Origin: a virus
IMG/VR virus record: IMGVR_UViG_3300028920_000004
Coordinates: 1 to 64,000 of that record
DNA length: 64,000 nucleotides
Reading direction: 5' to 3' (one strand)
Under the pieces are notes generated by a model. The model ran no database searches. It was not told where the DNA came from and saw only the letters and a list, made by a program, of their open reading frames with translations. Below are positions 6,587-14,602 of the stretch, piece by piece. The translations under genes and the position numbers were made by a program. The stretch's first letter is position 1. The number at the start of each line of letters is the position of its first letter.

Positions 6587-8287
6587 ATGGCAGAAGTACA
6601 ACAAGTAAATTATGTAGATTGGTTATTGAATGTTTTATCTGAAAAAATAATAGTTCCTAAAGAATTCCATAGTAGAGTTAAGGACGTAAAGGAATTATTA
6701 GAAGATGATGTTTCAGGATTAGTAGATACTTTGACTGATTTTGCAGTAGATTCAGCATCAAAAGGATTTGCCATAGAAAGTAATAATGATAATCTTAATG
6801 AAATTTTAAACAAATGGATTACAGAAATAAATAAAGATTATAGAGGAAGAGTGCCAGTAGGTTTAGATTCTTTAGCGAAAGAATATTTTAAAGAATATTG
6901 GAAATATTCTTCCTTTCCTGTATTAAAAGTTATAGATTGGAAAGCTTATGATGGAATATTGTTACCTACTAAAATGTTTTTTGTAGATGGTGGTAGCATA
7001 TATTCTCAACAAAAAGAGGATGGAAAAAAACTTAGCTTATTAAGTTATGATTATTATATAGGAAAACCTCAGAAAGATGGTAAAAATAAAATAGGAGATA
7101 ATGCCATATTTTCTAGGGCTAATGGAAGATGGTTCGATGAATATCCAGTACCTTTTATTATAAAGAGAGGTATTTATCATAATTGGAAAATTGTAGAAGA
7201 TTTGAAAAAGAAACAAGTAAAAGTATTAAATGAAGTTATCCCTTATTTATTATGGATTAGTAAACAAGACAATTCTGCTGAAGGTGATAAATATGATGAT
7301 GGGGATTTAAAAAAAGTTGCAGAAGATATGAGAGATTTACTAGAAAAAATGAAAGATTCTACAAGTAAAACCAGAACTCCTGCAAGAGTTAGCGTTAATG
7401 AAGATTTGAAACATCTTATTCCAGATTTATCGAATTTATTTAGTATAGAATTATTTGCTCAAGCAGAAAGAAATATATTAGCTGGTCTTGGTTTCATTGA
7501 TATAGTAGAGGCGGTTACGACTTCTCGTAGAGAATCTATATTAAATCCTAAAGCTTTTATACAAGAAGTTAAAACAGGAACAGAGGATTTTGCAAATGTT
7601 TTACAACAACTTTTATTTATGATTCAGGAAAAAAATGAGAAAAATAAAAAATATATGTCTTCCAAGTTTTATATAAATAAACCTTATGTATCTATATTTC
7701 AGACTGGAGAATTTAAAAATCAATTAATGCTTCTGTGGAGAAATGGGCAACTTTCTGATAAAACTTATTGTGAAATAGTCGGAGAAGTGGAGTTTGGAAG
7801 AGAGAAGCGAAGAAGAGAACAAGAAGCTAAAGATGGTACGGAAGTTACTATGTACCCTCATATTACTCAAAATAATGAAGACAAAGAAAGTTACCAGGAA
7901 AAACTTAGACAAGAAAAATTTGAAGATATAGATAAAAGAGGAAAGCCTATTCCTGATGACAAAACAGACCCTACAGAAAGAAAAGAAAAATATGATATGA
8001 GCAAAGTAGAACTTAAAGGTTCTCCTTATGATACTATCAAAGAACTACCAAAAAGTGTGAGAAATAATATGACCTTATCGCTTCAAAGAACTTTTTTAAG
8101 GGTATTTAATGAGGCTTATAAAGAATATGGAAATGATAGCAAGGCTTTTAGAACTGCTTGGAATATTATAAAGAAAATAGCTAGGAAAAATGACAAAGGA
8201 AAGTGGGTTAAAAAAGCTTCTAGGCTTAAAGTAACTAAATTAGATATAGTCCAAGCAATAAATGAAAATAAAGGAGACCAAAAGTAA
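6587..8287 (+). CDS. Portal protein with C-terminal ChaB-like domain, 566 aa
   Basis: The protein forms the dodecameric vertex through which DNA enters. Support: position after terL and directly before the protease/scaffold gene, length, a long mixed alpha/beta N-terminal core and a segment (residues about 275-345) with helices typical of the stem and clip region. At residues about 490-550 a ChaB-like segment is visible (ELPKSVRNNM, then FNEAYKEYGND, AFRTAWNIIKK, KGKWVKK), a small fold often appended to phage structural proteins. AGGAGAGATAAATG gives the start; the stop overlaps the next ATG (TAATG). Confidence 0.8.
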   Translation: MAEVQQVNYVDWLLNVLSEKIIVPKEFHSRVKDVKELLEDDVSGLVDTLTDFAVDSASKGFAIESNNDNLNEILNKWITEINKDYRGRVPVGLDSLAKEYFKEYWKYSSFPVLKVIDWKAYDGILLPTKMFFVDGGSIYSQQKEDGKKLSLLSYDYYIGKPQKDGKNKIGDNAIFSRANGRWFDEYPVPFIIKRGIYHNWKIVEDLKKKQVKVLNEVIPYLLWISKQDNSAEGDKYDDGDLKKVAEDMRDLLEKMKDSTSKTRTPARVSVNEDLKHLIPDLSNLFSIELFAQAERNILAGLGFIDIVEAVTTSRRESILNPKAFIQEVKTGTEDFANVLQQLLFMIQEKNEKNKKYMSSKFYINKPYVSIFQTGEFKNQLMLLWRNGQLSDKTYCEIVGEVEFGREKRRREQEAKDGTEVTMYPHITQNNEDKESYQEKLRQEKFEDIDKRGKPIPDDKTDPTERKEKYDMSKVELKGSPYDTIKELPKSVRNNMTLSLQRTFLRVFNEAYKEYGNDSKAFRTAWNIIKKIARKNDKGKWVKKASRLKVTKLDIVQAINENKGDQK

Positions 8288-10461
8288 TGAAAGTAAAAGT
8301 AAAAAAATCGGAGGTATCAGCGTTTTTAAATGATTATAAATCCAATTCTGAAACTTATATTTTGGAGGAAGGCAAATCTAAAGAAATAGCTAAAATTGCT
8401 AATAAAAGAGGGATAGAATTAGCTAATAGCAGAGATTTAGCAGGATTTAAAACAGTTTATACTTTTGCTAATCAAGCTAATAAAAATAGGGTAAGGCTTC
8501 CAGAGAAAGAACTTTTAAAAGCTCTTCCTTCTCTTATAGGAAAACCTGTGGATATTGACCATAATAGAAGGTATGTTATAGGTTATTATATAGATTACAA
8601 ATATAATAAAGCAGAAAATAAGGTAATAGCTTATGGTATCTTCTTTAAGAATTGTTTTGAAGATGAATGGGAAAAAGCTCAAAAATTATTTAAGGAAAAG
8701 AAATTAACTACTTCATATGAAATATGGAGTGATAGTAGAAAAACTAAAGAGCTTTCAGATGGAACTATAGAGCTTTATGATTTACAAGTGGCTGGCGGTG
8801 GCTTATTATTTAATGAGGAACCAGCCTTTGAAGATGCAGAAGTTCTTGAAGTAGCTAAGAAGAAAATAGATTCTGATGTGAAACTAATTTTTGCTAATAA
8901 TTCTTCTAAGAAATATAAAAATGAGGAACTTATAATGTGTGATAAAGGAAAATGTAAAATAAAAACTTCTGCTGAAGTTTATCAGTGTGAATGTCCTAAG
9001 TGTGGAGAAAAAACAAGTTCATCTACTCATTGTAATCAAACTAAATGTCCTAAATGTGGAACTATGATGAGAAAAGAAGGATTTCCTGGTAAAGGACAAC
9101 CAGATAAATCTCCAAATGCAACTCCGCAAAAGTCTCAAATTAAATGTAAAAATTGTGGTAAAGAATTTGAATATGATACTGAAAGTTCAAATGTAAAATG
9201 TCCTGAATGTTTAGCAATTCTTAATCAAAAAGGAGAAATGGTGCATCCTCCTCAAATTAAGAATTTTAAAATATTATGTCCGTCTTGTCAGGTTGATAAT
9301 TGGTTAATATTAGGTAGGGATGAACATAGAGCAAAAATCCAATGTTTAAGTTGTAAAAAGAAATATGCTGTTAAATTTACTAAAGAACAAAAAAGTGCTC
9401 TACCTGAAGGAGTAAGTTTCTTTTATGAAGGTACTCAAAGATGTTATCAGTGTGGTACTATAATAAGATACGGAGGATTTTCTGATTATAAAGAAAAAGA
9501 ACTTAAATGCCCGAAGTGCGGATTAAAATTTAGTATAGATATTAAAAACTCAAATAATACCAAAATATCTGAAATTACAGAGATAGATAAGCCTAAGAAA
9601 TCTTCTAAAGAGGGAGGAAAAAGGATGAATTACGTTTTAGAGGTATCTAAATATCATAGATTTGTAGATAATTTTGAAGCTCTTGATAAATCTATTTATA
9701 GCGAATATGAAAAAGCCAGCGAAAAAGTTAGTAAGAGATTAACATATAAAGAAAGACAATCTCTTTCAGATAATGATTTTGCGGTAGTAGTAAAAGTTAA
9801 AGACAAAAAAACTGGTAAAGTTAGAAAAATCAGAAAATATCCGATACATGACAAAGCTCATGTGAGAAATGCTTTGGCTAGAATAGCTCAGAAAGAAGCC
9901 AAAGAAGCCTTGAAAAAACTTGGAGTTTCAGTAGAAAAAGTAAAGGCAAAAATAGAAGCTAAAGCTAAAAAACTTGGAATAGAAACTTCTGAAAAGAAGG
10001 TAAAAGCTTCAAAGAAAGAATCTCCATATAAGAGTTCTAAGACTTTGAGAAAAGCTGTCTCTAGGATTAAGGAAGCAGAAAAACAGGTTGAAGAAATTAA
10101 GAAAGCTTCTGATAAAAAGTCTAACAACTATAAAGAGGCTATTAGAAACTTTGCAGATAAAGTAAAGAAACTTGAAGGAAAGGTTAAACTTTATGAATCT
10201 AATGCTAAGAAGATAGTGGAAAGAAGACAAGAACTTGGAGATGAATATTCTAAGGATTTGACAGATAAGGATATTCTTAATGATGATAAATTTGATAGAG
10301 CAAAAACTGAAAAAGAAAACTTAATGCTTAAAGCTAAATTAAATAAGTCATCTGATGAAACTGTAGGTATAAAACCCAAAGATGAAAATTATTGGGCTAA
10401 AACTAGAAAAGAAATTGACGAATTGGCTTTTGGTAAAGCCGACGATAAAGATAAGGAATAA
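8287..10461 (+). CDS. Prohead protease - zinc-ribbon - scaffold polyprotein, 724 aa
   Basis: Residues 1-200 resemble capsid maturation proteases: DIDHNRRYVIGYY supplies the expected His, followed by KLTTSYEIW with the expected Ser region. Residues about 217-420 hold four to five CxxC zinc-ribbon pairs, not usual for this family. From residue 447 the chain is a Lys/Glu-rich coiled coil with a YPIHDKAHVRNALAR motif, as in scaffolds. Two in-frame ATGs have excellent ribosome sites: GAGGA 7 nt before 8935 (residue 217) and GGAGG 7 nt before 9625 (residue 447). Nested scaffold products, as lambda C/Nu3, are likely. Lies between portal and capsid. Confidence 0.75.
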   Translation: MKVKVKKSEVSAFLNDYKSNSETYILEEGKSKEIAKIANKRGIELANSRDLAGFKTVYTFANQANKNRVRLPEKELLKALPSLIGKPVDIDHNRRYVIGYYIDYKYNKAENKVIAYGIFFKNCFEDEWEKAQKLFKEKKLTTSYEIWSDSRKTKELSDGTIELYDLQVAGGGLLFNEEPAFEDAEVLEVAKKKIDSDVKLIFANNSSKKYKNEELIMCDKGKCKIKTSAEVYQCECPKCGEKTSSSTHCNQTKCPKCGTMMRKEGFPGKGQPDKSPNATPQKSQIKCKNCGKEFEYDTESSNVKCPECLAILNQKGEMVHPPQIKNFKILCPSCQVDNWLILGRDEHRAKIQCLSCKKKYAVKFTKEQKSALPEGVSFFYEGTQRCYQCGTIIRYGGFSDYKEKELKCPKCGLKFSIDIKNSNNTKISEITEIDKPKKSSKEGGKRMNYVLEVSKYHRFVDNFEALDKSIYSEYEKASEKVSKRLTYKERQSLSDNDFAVVVKVKDKKTGKVRKIRKYPIHDKAHVRNALARIAQKEAKEALKKLGVSVEKVKAKIEAKAKKLGIETSEKKVKASKKESPYKSSKTLRKAVSRIKEAEKQVEEIKKASDKKSNNYKEAIRNFADKVKKLEGKVKLYESNAKKIVERRQELGDEYSKDLTDKDILNDDKFDRAKTEKENLMLKAKLNKSSDETVGIKPKDENYWAKTRKEIDELAFGKADDKDKE
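9625..10461 (+). CDS. Nested in-frame scaffold protein (internal start), 278 aa
   Basis: The ATG at 9625 is in frame with the upstream protease and preceded by GGGAGG with 7-nt spacing, as good as any true start in this window. The product would contain only the YPIHDKAHVRNALAR region and the long coiled coil, i.e. the scaffold without protease and zinc ribbons. Expression of scaffold from an internal start is well known in lambdoid phages. Direct evidence is lacking. Confidence 0.6.
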   Translation: MNYVLEVSKYHRFVDNFEALDKSIYSEYEKASEKVSKRLTYKERQSLSDNDFAVVVKVKDKKTGKVRKIRKYPIHDKAHVRNALARIAQKEAKEALKKLGVSVEKVKAKIEAKAKKLGIETSEKKVKASKKESPYKSSKTLRKAVSRIKEAEKQVEEIKKASDKKSNNYKEAIRNFADKVKKLEGKVKLYESNAKKIVERRQELGDEYSKDLTDKDILNDDKFDRAKTEKENLMLKAKLNKSSDETVGIKPKDENYWAKTRKEIDELAFGKADDKDKE

Positions 10462-10463
10462 TA

Positions 10464-10485
10464 TTGCTATAAAAGATAATAGCAA
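10464..10485 (+). promoter_or_regulatory. 5' stem-loop upstream of the capsid gene
   Basis: TTGCTAT (10464-10470) pairs with ATAGCAA (10479-10485), loop of 8 nt, inside the 71-nt leader of the capsid gene. No T-tract follows, so this is more likely an mRNA-stabilising or processing structure than a terminator. Confidence 0.45.
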
Positions 10486-10532
10486 GAAAGAAAAAAGATA
10501 TAATATTAAAATCTAAAAAGTGAGGTAATGAA

Positions 10533-11516
10533 ATGAATCTTAAAGATTTGAAAACAAGTGGCTATTTTGATTTGAATCTAGCCAAGGCTCTTGGTCAGCC
10601 TATCAATCCGCATAAGCCTACTCCTTTTGAAGTAGATGCGATAGCGGATGTGCTTACTGCTAAAGTTGGAGAGAAAATATATCGTTTTACCGCCCTCGAA
10701 AGCGAAAATGATATATGTCTGGATGTTGAGACCGATGGTTCACTTACTGTTGTTAAGAGAAGCGTAACTGGCGATGCCGAGCTTACGTTTAAGGGTCTTA
10801 ATTCTAAGTTGGAGTATGTGCTTGTTGATGATATTCTTTCATCTACGGATGAGAATAAAAGGGATTTAGCTACGAGAAAAGCTTCTATTACTCGTAGTAT
10901 GGATAAGAGAGAAGTTAGGATGATAGTTTCAGCTATACTTAATAAAACTGCTGGTTATCTTCCTGGTGCGAATCCTCATGAGTATACCATTGTAAGTGGG
11001 GATGACCTATATGATGCTATTATGGGTATGAAGCATCTTGTTGAAGATTTTGGCGATGATTTTGTGCTATTGGTTGGTAATACTGTTAAAGAAAAGATTG
11101 ATACTTATGATAAGGATAATGTGGGTAGTTTTAATTATAATATAGGTCTCAAACAGAGACTTGCGGATATGGGTATTAAGGATATAATTAAAGTATTTGG
11201 TAAAGTTGAAGCTGTAGATGCTAGCGGTGAAGTGCAGATAATGGATAAGAAGAAGATGATACTTGTGGCTAGAAATTCTAGAATTGCCGATGGTAAACCT
11301 ATAAAGTTCGTTAGGAGAAAGATTTCTGCTGAGGTTGCTAAGTTGATAGGTGCGGAAGCTGATAGTATGTTCCGTATAATCCTAAAGAACCCTGCTCCTG
11401 TAAATAATGCAGGTAGCAATACTTTTGGTTATGGTGTTTATGGTTATGAGAGTATTATATTTACGATAACGAATCCTAAAGCAGTCGCAATATGTGATGC
11501 TACTTCGATTGTTTGA
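10533..11516 (+). CDS. Major capsid protein, 327 aa
   Basis: The shell protein is assigned by position (after protease/scaffold, before connectors), size, and composition: a soluble mixed alpha/beta chain with a long central helix region (about residues 110-150) and a hydrophobic C-terminal end (ESIIFTITNPKAVAICDA). Its codon use is distinct: many GGT, GTT, CTT, CGT and GCG codons, and about 40% G+C compared with below 30% around it, as expected of the most highly expressed gene. GTGAGG precedes the start. It is bracketed by a 5' stem-loop and a long 3' hairpin. Confidence 0.85.
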   Translation: MNLKDLKTSGYFDLNLAKALGQPINPHKPTPFEVDAIADVLTAKVGEKIYRFTALESENDICLDVETDGSLTVVKRSVTGDAELTFKGLNSKLEYVLVDDILSSTDENKRDLATRKASITRSMDKREVRMIVSAILNKTAGYLPGANPHEYTIVSGDDLYDAIMGMKHLVEDFGDDFVLLVGNTVKEKIDTYDKDNVGSFNYNIGLKQRLADMGIKDIIKVFGKVEAVDASGEVQIMDKKKMILVARNSRIADGKPIKFVRRKISAEVAKLIGAEADSMFRIILKNPAPVNNAGSNTFGYGVYGYESIIFTITNPKAVAICDATSIV

Positions 11517-11533
11517 TAAGGATTAAAATATAA

Positions 11534-11580
11534 GAGTTTTGGGAAGGGTATTCACTGAGTGGATAACTCTTCCCAAACTC
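11534..11580 (+). terminator. Long stem-loop after the capsid gene
   Basis: GAGTTTTGGGAAG (11534-11546) pairs with CTTCCCAAACTC (11569-11580), one bulged T, and the inner part can extend the helix (TATTCAC/GTGGATA). There is no T-tract, so it may act as a 3' stability or partial termination element that raises capsid mRNA relative to downstream genes. Confidence 0.6.
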
Positions 11581-11604
11581 TGCTTATCTTAGGAGACTTT
11601 AAAA

Positions 11605-12042
11605 GTGATTATAGTAAAAAATCAATTAAATAAAAAAGAAGAGCAATTTTTTAGAATTTTTTTAGCAGAATTGACTGACTTTTATAGTGATTTCTATATT
11701 ACTAAGGATAGGATAAGGTTAGATATTAAGGAAAATGTAGACTTATTTTTGAAAGAAGCTAAAAAAGGCAATAAATTATTGTATGGGGAAAAAGAAGGAA
11801 TTGCAGGAATTGTTGGATATGCAGATAATTTTCCAAGAAAATATTTAAAAATTTTAGCTAAAGATGAAAATGGAGCAGATAAGTTAGTTAGAAGAGCCAT
11901 AGAAATTGTAGATTGTGATTTATGGGCAAAAATAAAGAAAAAAAATCCTCTAATTAAAATATTATATAATAATGGTTTTATACATAAAGGAAATAGAGGA
12001 AAAGAACTGCTAATGTATTATGAAAAATATAAAAATAAGTAA
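11605..12042 (+). CDS. GNAT-like protein of phage type, 145 aa (GTG start)
   Basis: The C-terminal half (LWAKIKKKNPLIKILYNNGFIHKGNRGKELLMYYEKY) resembles the end of a GNAT acetyltransferase fold, with the N-terminal part giving the mixed alpha/beta remainder; catalytic residues cannot be verified. Similar minimal GNAT-like proteins occur in phage head clusters without known activity. The start is a GTG, preceded by AGGAG with 9 nt. Gap of 9 nt to the next gene. Confidence 0.45.
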   Translation: MIIVKNQLNKKEEQFFRIFLAELTDFYSDFYITKDRIRLDIKENVDLFLKEAKKGNKLLYGEKEGIAGIVGYADNFPRKYLKILAKDENGADKLVRRAIEIVDCDLWAKIKKKNPLIKILYNNGFIHKGNRGKELLMYYEKYKNK

Positions 12043-12051
12043 GGAGAAATT

Positions 12052-12612
12052 ATGTTAAGTGCTCTTTATACTAAAATTCGGGCATTAGTAAAAGATTTTG
12101 AAAAAGAAGATAGCGAAGCTTGGGAATATACTGTAACTAATATTTTTGAAATATCAGAAGACAATATCAATTCTTTAGAAGATGTAAAATTAAATGGAAG
12201 TAGTTTAGGAAGTGGAGAATATTCTTATGATTCCTCTGAGAAAGAGATTACAGTAAGTGCCAGTCTAACTTCTGGAGACAAAATTCAAGCCAAATATAAA
12301 TATTATAAATATTCTGAAACCGAACTTAAAGAATATATAAGGTCTGCTATAGTTTGGATTTCTGTTCTTGGTTACGATGAATATGATTATGAACTTAAAG
12401 ATACTTATATTTATCCTTCTCCAGATAGTGAAACTAAAGATTTAATAGCAGTAGTGGCTTCTATATTAATTAAACCTAATTATAGTGAATATAGATTGCC
12501 GAATCTTACTGTTAGATATAGAGGAAGGGAATTGAGTAAGGAAGATAAAATTGCAAAATTAGTTGATAGATTTAAGTCTTCTGTAGGTGTTAATGTAATT
12601 ATTGAATTTTAA
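12052..12612 (+). CDS. Head-tail connector (neck) protein, 186 aa
   Basis: Position right after the capsid and the overall helix content (residues 1-25 and 88-165) fit a gp6-type connector ring protein. A beta-rich module is inserted at about residues 43-84 (VKLNG, GEYSYD, KEITVSASLTSGDKI), which also occurs in the products at 12988, 13438 and 19494. Ribosome site AAGGAGAAATT. It presumably joins the portal and tail. Confidence 0.6.
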   Translation: MLSALYTKIRALVKDFEKEDSEAWEYTVTNIFEISEDNINSLEDVKLNGSSLGSGEYSYDSSEKEITVSASLTSGDKIQAKYKYYKYSETELKEYIRSAIVWISVLGYDEYDYELKDTYIYPSPDSETKDLIAVVASILIKPNYSEYRLPNLTVRYRGRELSKEDKIAKLVDRFKSSVGVNVIIEF

Positions 12613-12623
12613 GAGGAGATATT

Positions 12624-12986
12624 ATGGAAGAACAAAGAGCAACTCAGTATGATTTAAAGGTATATCAACATACTGCTCCTATAGGTTGGCAATTAGAATT
12701 TGTGAAAGATGATGCTTCTTTGGATATTACAGATTATACTATATTTTTTACTGTTAAATCAGACCCTAAAGATGAAGATGATGATGCTTTAATAAAAAAA
12801 GATATAACTACCCATAGTAGTCCAACAGAAGGGAAAACTTTAATATCTTTAACTACTTCTGATACTAATATTGATGTAGGTTCTTATTACTATGATATAA
12901 AATATAAGGATGGTAATGGTAATCAAGACATTCTTTTTTATGGTAAGTTTGAAGTTCAAAGACCTATAACTAAAAGGACTTCTTAA
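12624..12986 (+). CDS. BppU N-terminal-domain-like structural protein, 120 aa
   Basis: The whole chain looks like the N-terminal domain of lactococcal-phage baseplate upper protein: a DLKVYQ beginning, GWQLEFVKDD, TVKSDPKDEDDDALI, and a final strand pair with KFEVQRP. In characterised phages this domain attaches fibres to the baseplate; here it stands alone between connector genes. GAGGAGATATTATG gives the start. Assigned to the virion by location. Confidence 0.6.
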   Translation: MEEQRATQYDLKVYQHTAPIGWQLEFVKDDASLDITDYTIFFTVKSDPKDEDDDALIKKDITTHSSPTEGKTLISLTTSDTNIDVGSYYYDIKYKDGNGNQDILFYGKFEVQRPITKRTS

Positions 12987-12987
12987 T

Positions 12988-13350
12988 ATGGCAGATGATA
13001 TTATAAAAACTACAAATGATTTTACTGTAAAATTTACTGAGAAGTCTATTTTAGATGTAGATTTTACGGAAAAAGAAGTATTAGAAGTAAAAGTTAATAA
13101 AATAGATATTGTGGAATATGTTCAAAAAGAAGTAATATCTAATCTTAAATATGAAGTTCCTACTAAATTAAGTGCTACACAATTTCAAACTTCTGTGGAT
13201 TATACTCAAGCTACTTTACAAGTAACTTTAAACGGATTAAAAGTACCAAAACAATATATTACATACGATACTGCTACTAAATTTACTATAGCAGATACTA
13301 CTAAAGATGGAGATATAGTAGAGGTAATGTATATAGAAAAAACCACATAA
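12988..13350 (+). CDS. Structural protein with shared beta-module, 120 aa
   Basis: Residues 1-60 are charged, with alternating strands; residues about 71-116 match the recurring module (VTLNGLKVPKQYITYD, FTIADTTKDGDIVEVMY) also seen at 12052, 13438 and 19494. It begins one base after the preceding stop, so is translationally coupled. A minor virion role, perhaps as head or neck decoration, is likely from context only. Confidence 0.5.
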   Translation: MADDIIKTTNDFTVKFTEKSILDVDFTEKEVLEVKVNKIDIVEYVQKEVISNLKYEVPTKLSATQFQTSVDYTQATLQVTLNGLKVPKQYITYDTATKFTIADTTKDGDIVEVMYIEKTT

Positions 13351-13367
13351 AAGATAAGATAAATATA

Positions 13368-13410
13368 GGGCTAGAGTAATTAAATGAGGTTAAAAACTAG
13401 TAAATAGCCC
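13368..13410 (+). promoter_or_regulatory. 5' stem-loop upstream of the 13438 gene
   Basis: GGGCTA (13368-13373) can pair with TAGCCC (13405-13410) across a 31-nt A/T-rich loop, within an 87-nt non-coding leader. This resembles the leaders of the capsid and tail-tube genes, which also carry stem-loops. No T-tract follows. Confidence 0.35.
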
Positions 13411-13437
13411 AAAATTGAAATAAAGAAGGGATGTCAA

Positions 13438-14217
13438 ATGGCATTAAATACCGCTATAAGAGGATTACAGATTAGAGATGGATTTTTTGGTGATGGCATT
13501 AAGAGAAATGATTCAGATGGAGATATTGCCGAACTTGCATTAAAATCTAGTGGAGGTTTAAAAATAGATACTGCTGAATTAGCGATTGAACCAGATGATT
13601 TTGCAGGAAATGGTCTTGCTGATGATGGTTCTGATAATTTGAAGTTAGATATTAATGGTTTGTCTGATACTGGAATAGATGTTGCAAATGATTTTCTAGC
13701 TTTTGATGATGCTACTGATAGTGAAGCTAAAAAAGAATCTATTGTAGATTTTGTTAGTGCAATAGCTGGAGATGGTTTAACTGAAGATTCTGATGGTGTT
13801 CTTGATGTTGAAGTAGATGATTCTACAATAGAGATTGATACCGATACTCTTAGAGTAAAAGACGGAGGCATTACAGAACCTAAATTAGATATAGTCAATT
13901 CTACTGTTGATGGATATGTTCTTTCATGGTCTGATGGCGATGGTCAGATGAAATGGATAGATATTGATGCAAATGCTGTTCAAAATGCTGATATAATCAA
14001 AGAGGATTTAACCTCTGATATTGATGCTTCTGGATATGCAGGTGAGCATACTTTGTCTAATACTCCTGTTGCAAATTCTTTACAGTTATTTTTGAATGGG
14101 ATATTACAACAAGAAGGTTCTGGAAATGATTATGAATTGTCTGGAACTACTATAACATTTTCTACTGCTCCTGAGAGTGGAGATATTGTTATAGCTCATT
14201 ATGTAATTTCTGACTAA
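13438..14217 (+). CDS. Fibre-like structural protein, 259 aa
   Basis: The sequence is Asp/Gly/Ala-rich with short strand repeats (DFAGNGLADDGSD, LDINGLSDTGID, DGLTEDSDGVLDVEVDDSTIEIDTDTLRVKDGGIT), typical of phage fibre shafts, followed by DGYVLSWSDGDGQMKW and a C-terminal beta-module (LFLNGILQQEGSG, DYELSGTTITFS, SGDIVIAHY). A long leader with a hairpin precedes it. Probably a head or neck fibre/decoration protein, since it lies in the head-tail gene interval. Confidence 0.65.
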   Translation: MALNTAIRGLQIRDGFFGDGIKRNDSDGDIAELALKSSGGLKIDTAELAIEPDDFAGNGLADDGSDNLKLDINGLSDTGIDVANDFLAFDDATDSEAKKESIVDFVSAIAGDGLTEDSDGVLDVEVDDSTIEIDTDTLRVKDGGITEPKLDIVNSTVDGYVLSWSDGDGQMKWIDIDANAVQNADIIKEDLTSDIDASGYAGEHTLSNTPVANSLQLFLNGILQQEGSGNDYELSGTTITFSTAPESGDIVIAHYVISD

Positions 14218-14261
14218 TATTAACAAACCCTCATTTAATTACTCAAATAAAGGAGAAAATA

Positions 14262-14450
14262 ATGGCTAAGAAGAGGAAGATAGATATTAAACTCTTAAAA
14301 GAAAAATTAGAATGGGCTAAAGAAGAAACACTAAAAGGTTCTAATATAATTAAAGTTTATAATACAAAAATTGATAATATTAAAAATACCTTACTTAGAT
14401 TAGAAGGTGTTATAGCATTTATTAATGAAATCTTAGGAGATAATAAATAA
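14262..14450 (+). CDS. Small helical protein, 62 aa
   Basis: Lys-rich chain of two predicted helices (residues about 7-30 and 36-58), probably coiled coil; no cysteines. AAGGAG precedes the ATG. Its TAA overlaps the ATG of the next tiny gene, suggesting the two form a coupled pair upstream of the fibre gene. Function unknown. Confidence 0.55.
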   Translation: MAKKRKIDIKLLKEKLEWAKEETLKGSNIIKVYNTKIDNIKNTLLRLEGVIAFINEILGDNK

Positions 14451-14602
14451 TGTCCGTTAAAAGAATAATAAATGAAACACAAAGGCATCTTTTAAAAGAG
14501 AATTTAGAATTAAAAGATAGGAATGAAGTTTTAACCTCTCTTATAAAGTTGCTTATTAAATATAATATAATACCTAAAGAAGAATTAGAGGAGTTATTAT
14601 AA
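14450..14602 (+). CDS. Tiny helical protein, 50 aa
   Basis: Starts at an ATG overlapping the preceding stop (TAATG) and stops in the next TAATG overlap with the 978-residue fibre gene. It contains amphipathic helices (ETQRHLLKENLELKDRNEVLTSLIKLLIKYN) ending in an acidic tail whose GAGGAG codons also provide the ribosome site of the fibre gene. Coding is supported by the double overlap. Function unknown; perhaps a chaperone for the fibre. Confidence 0.6.
   Translation: MSVKRIINETQRHLLKENLELKDRNEVLTSLIKLLIKYNIIPKEELEELL

Noticed and set aside
13434-13898. Long minus-strand open frame (154 codons) opposite the 13438 gene
   Set aside because: It is complementary to a well-supported fibre gene with strong ribosome site; its Ser-rich composition is what the complement of Asp/Gly/Thr-rich coding gives, and no ribosome site precedes it.
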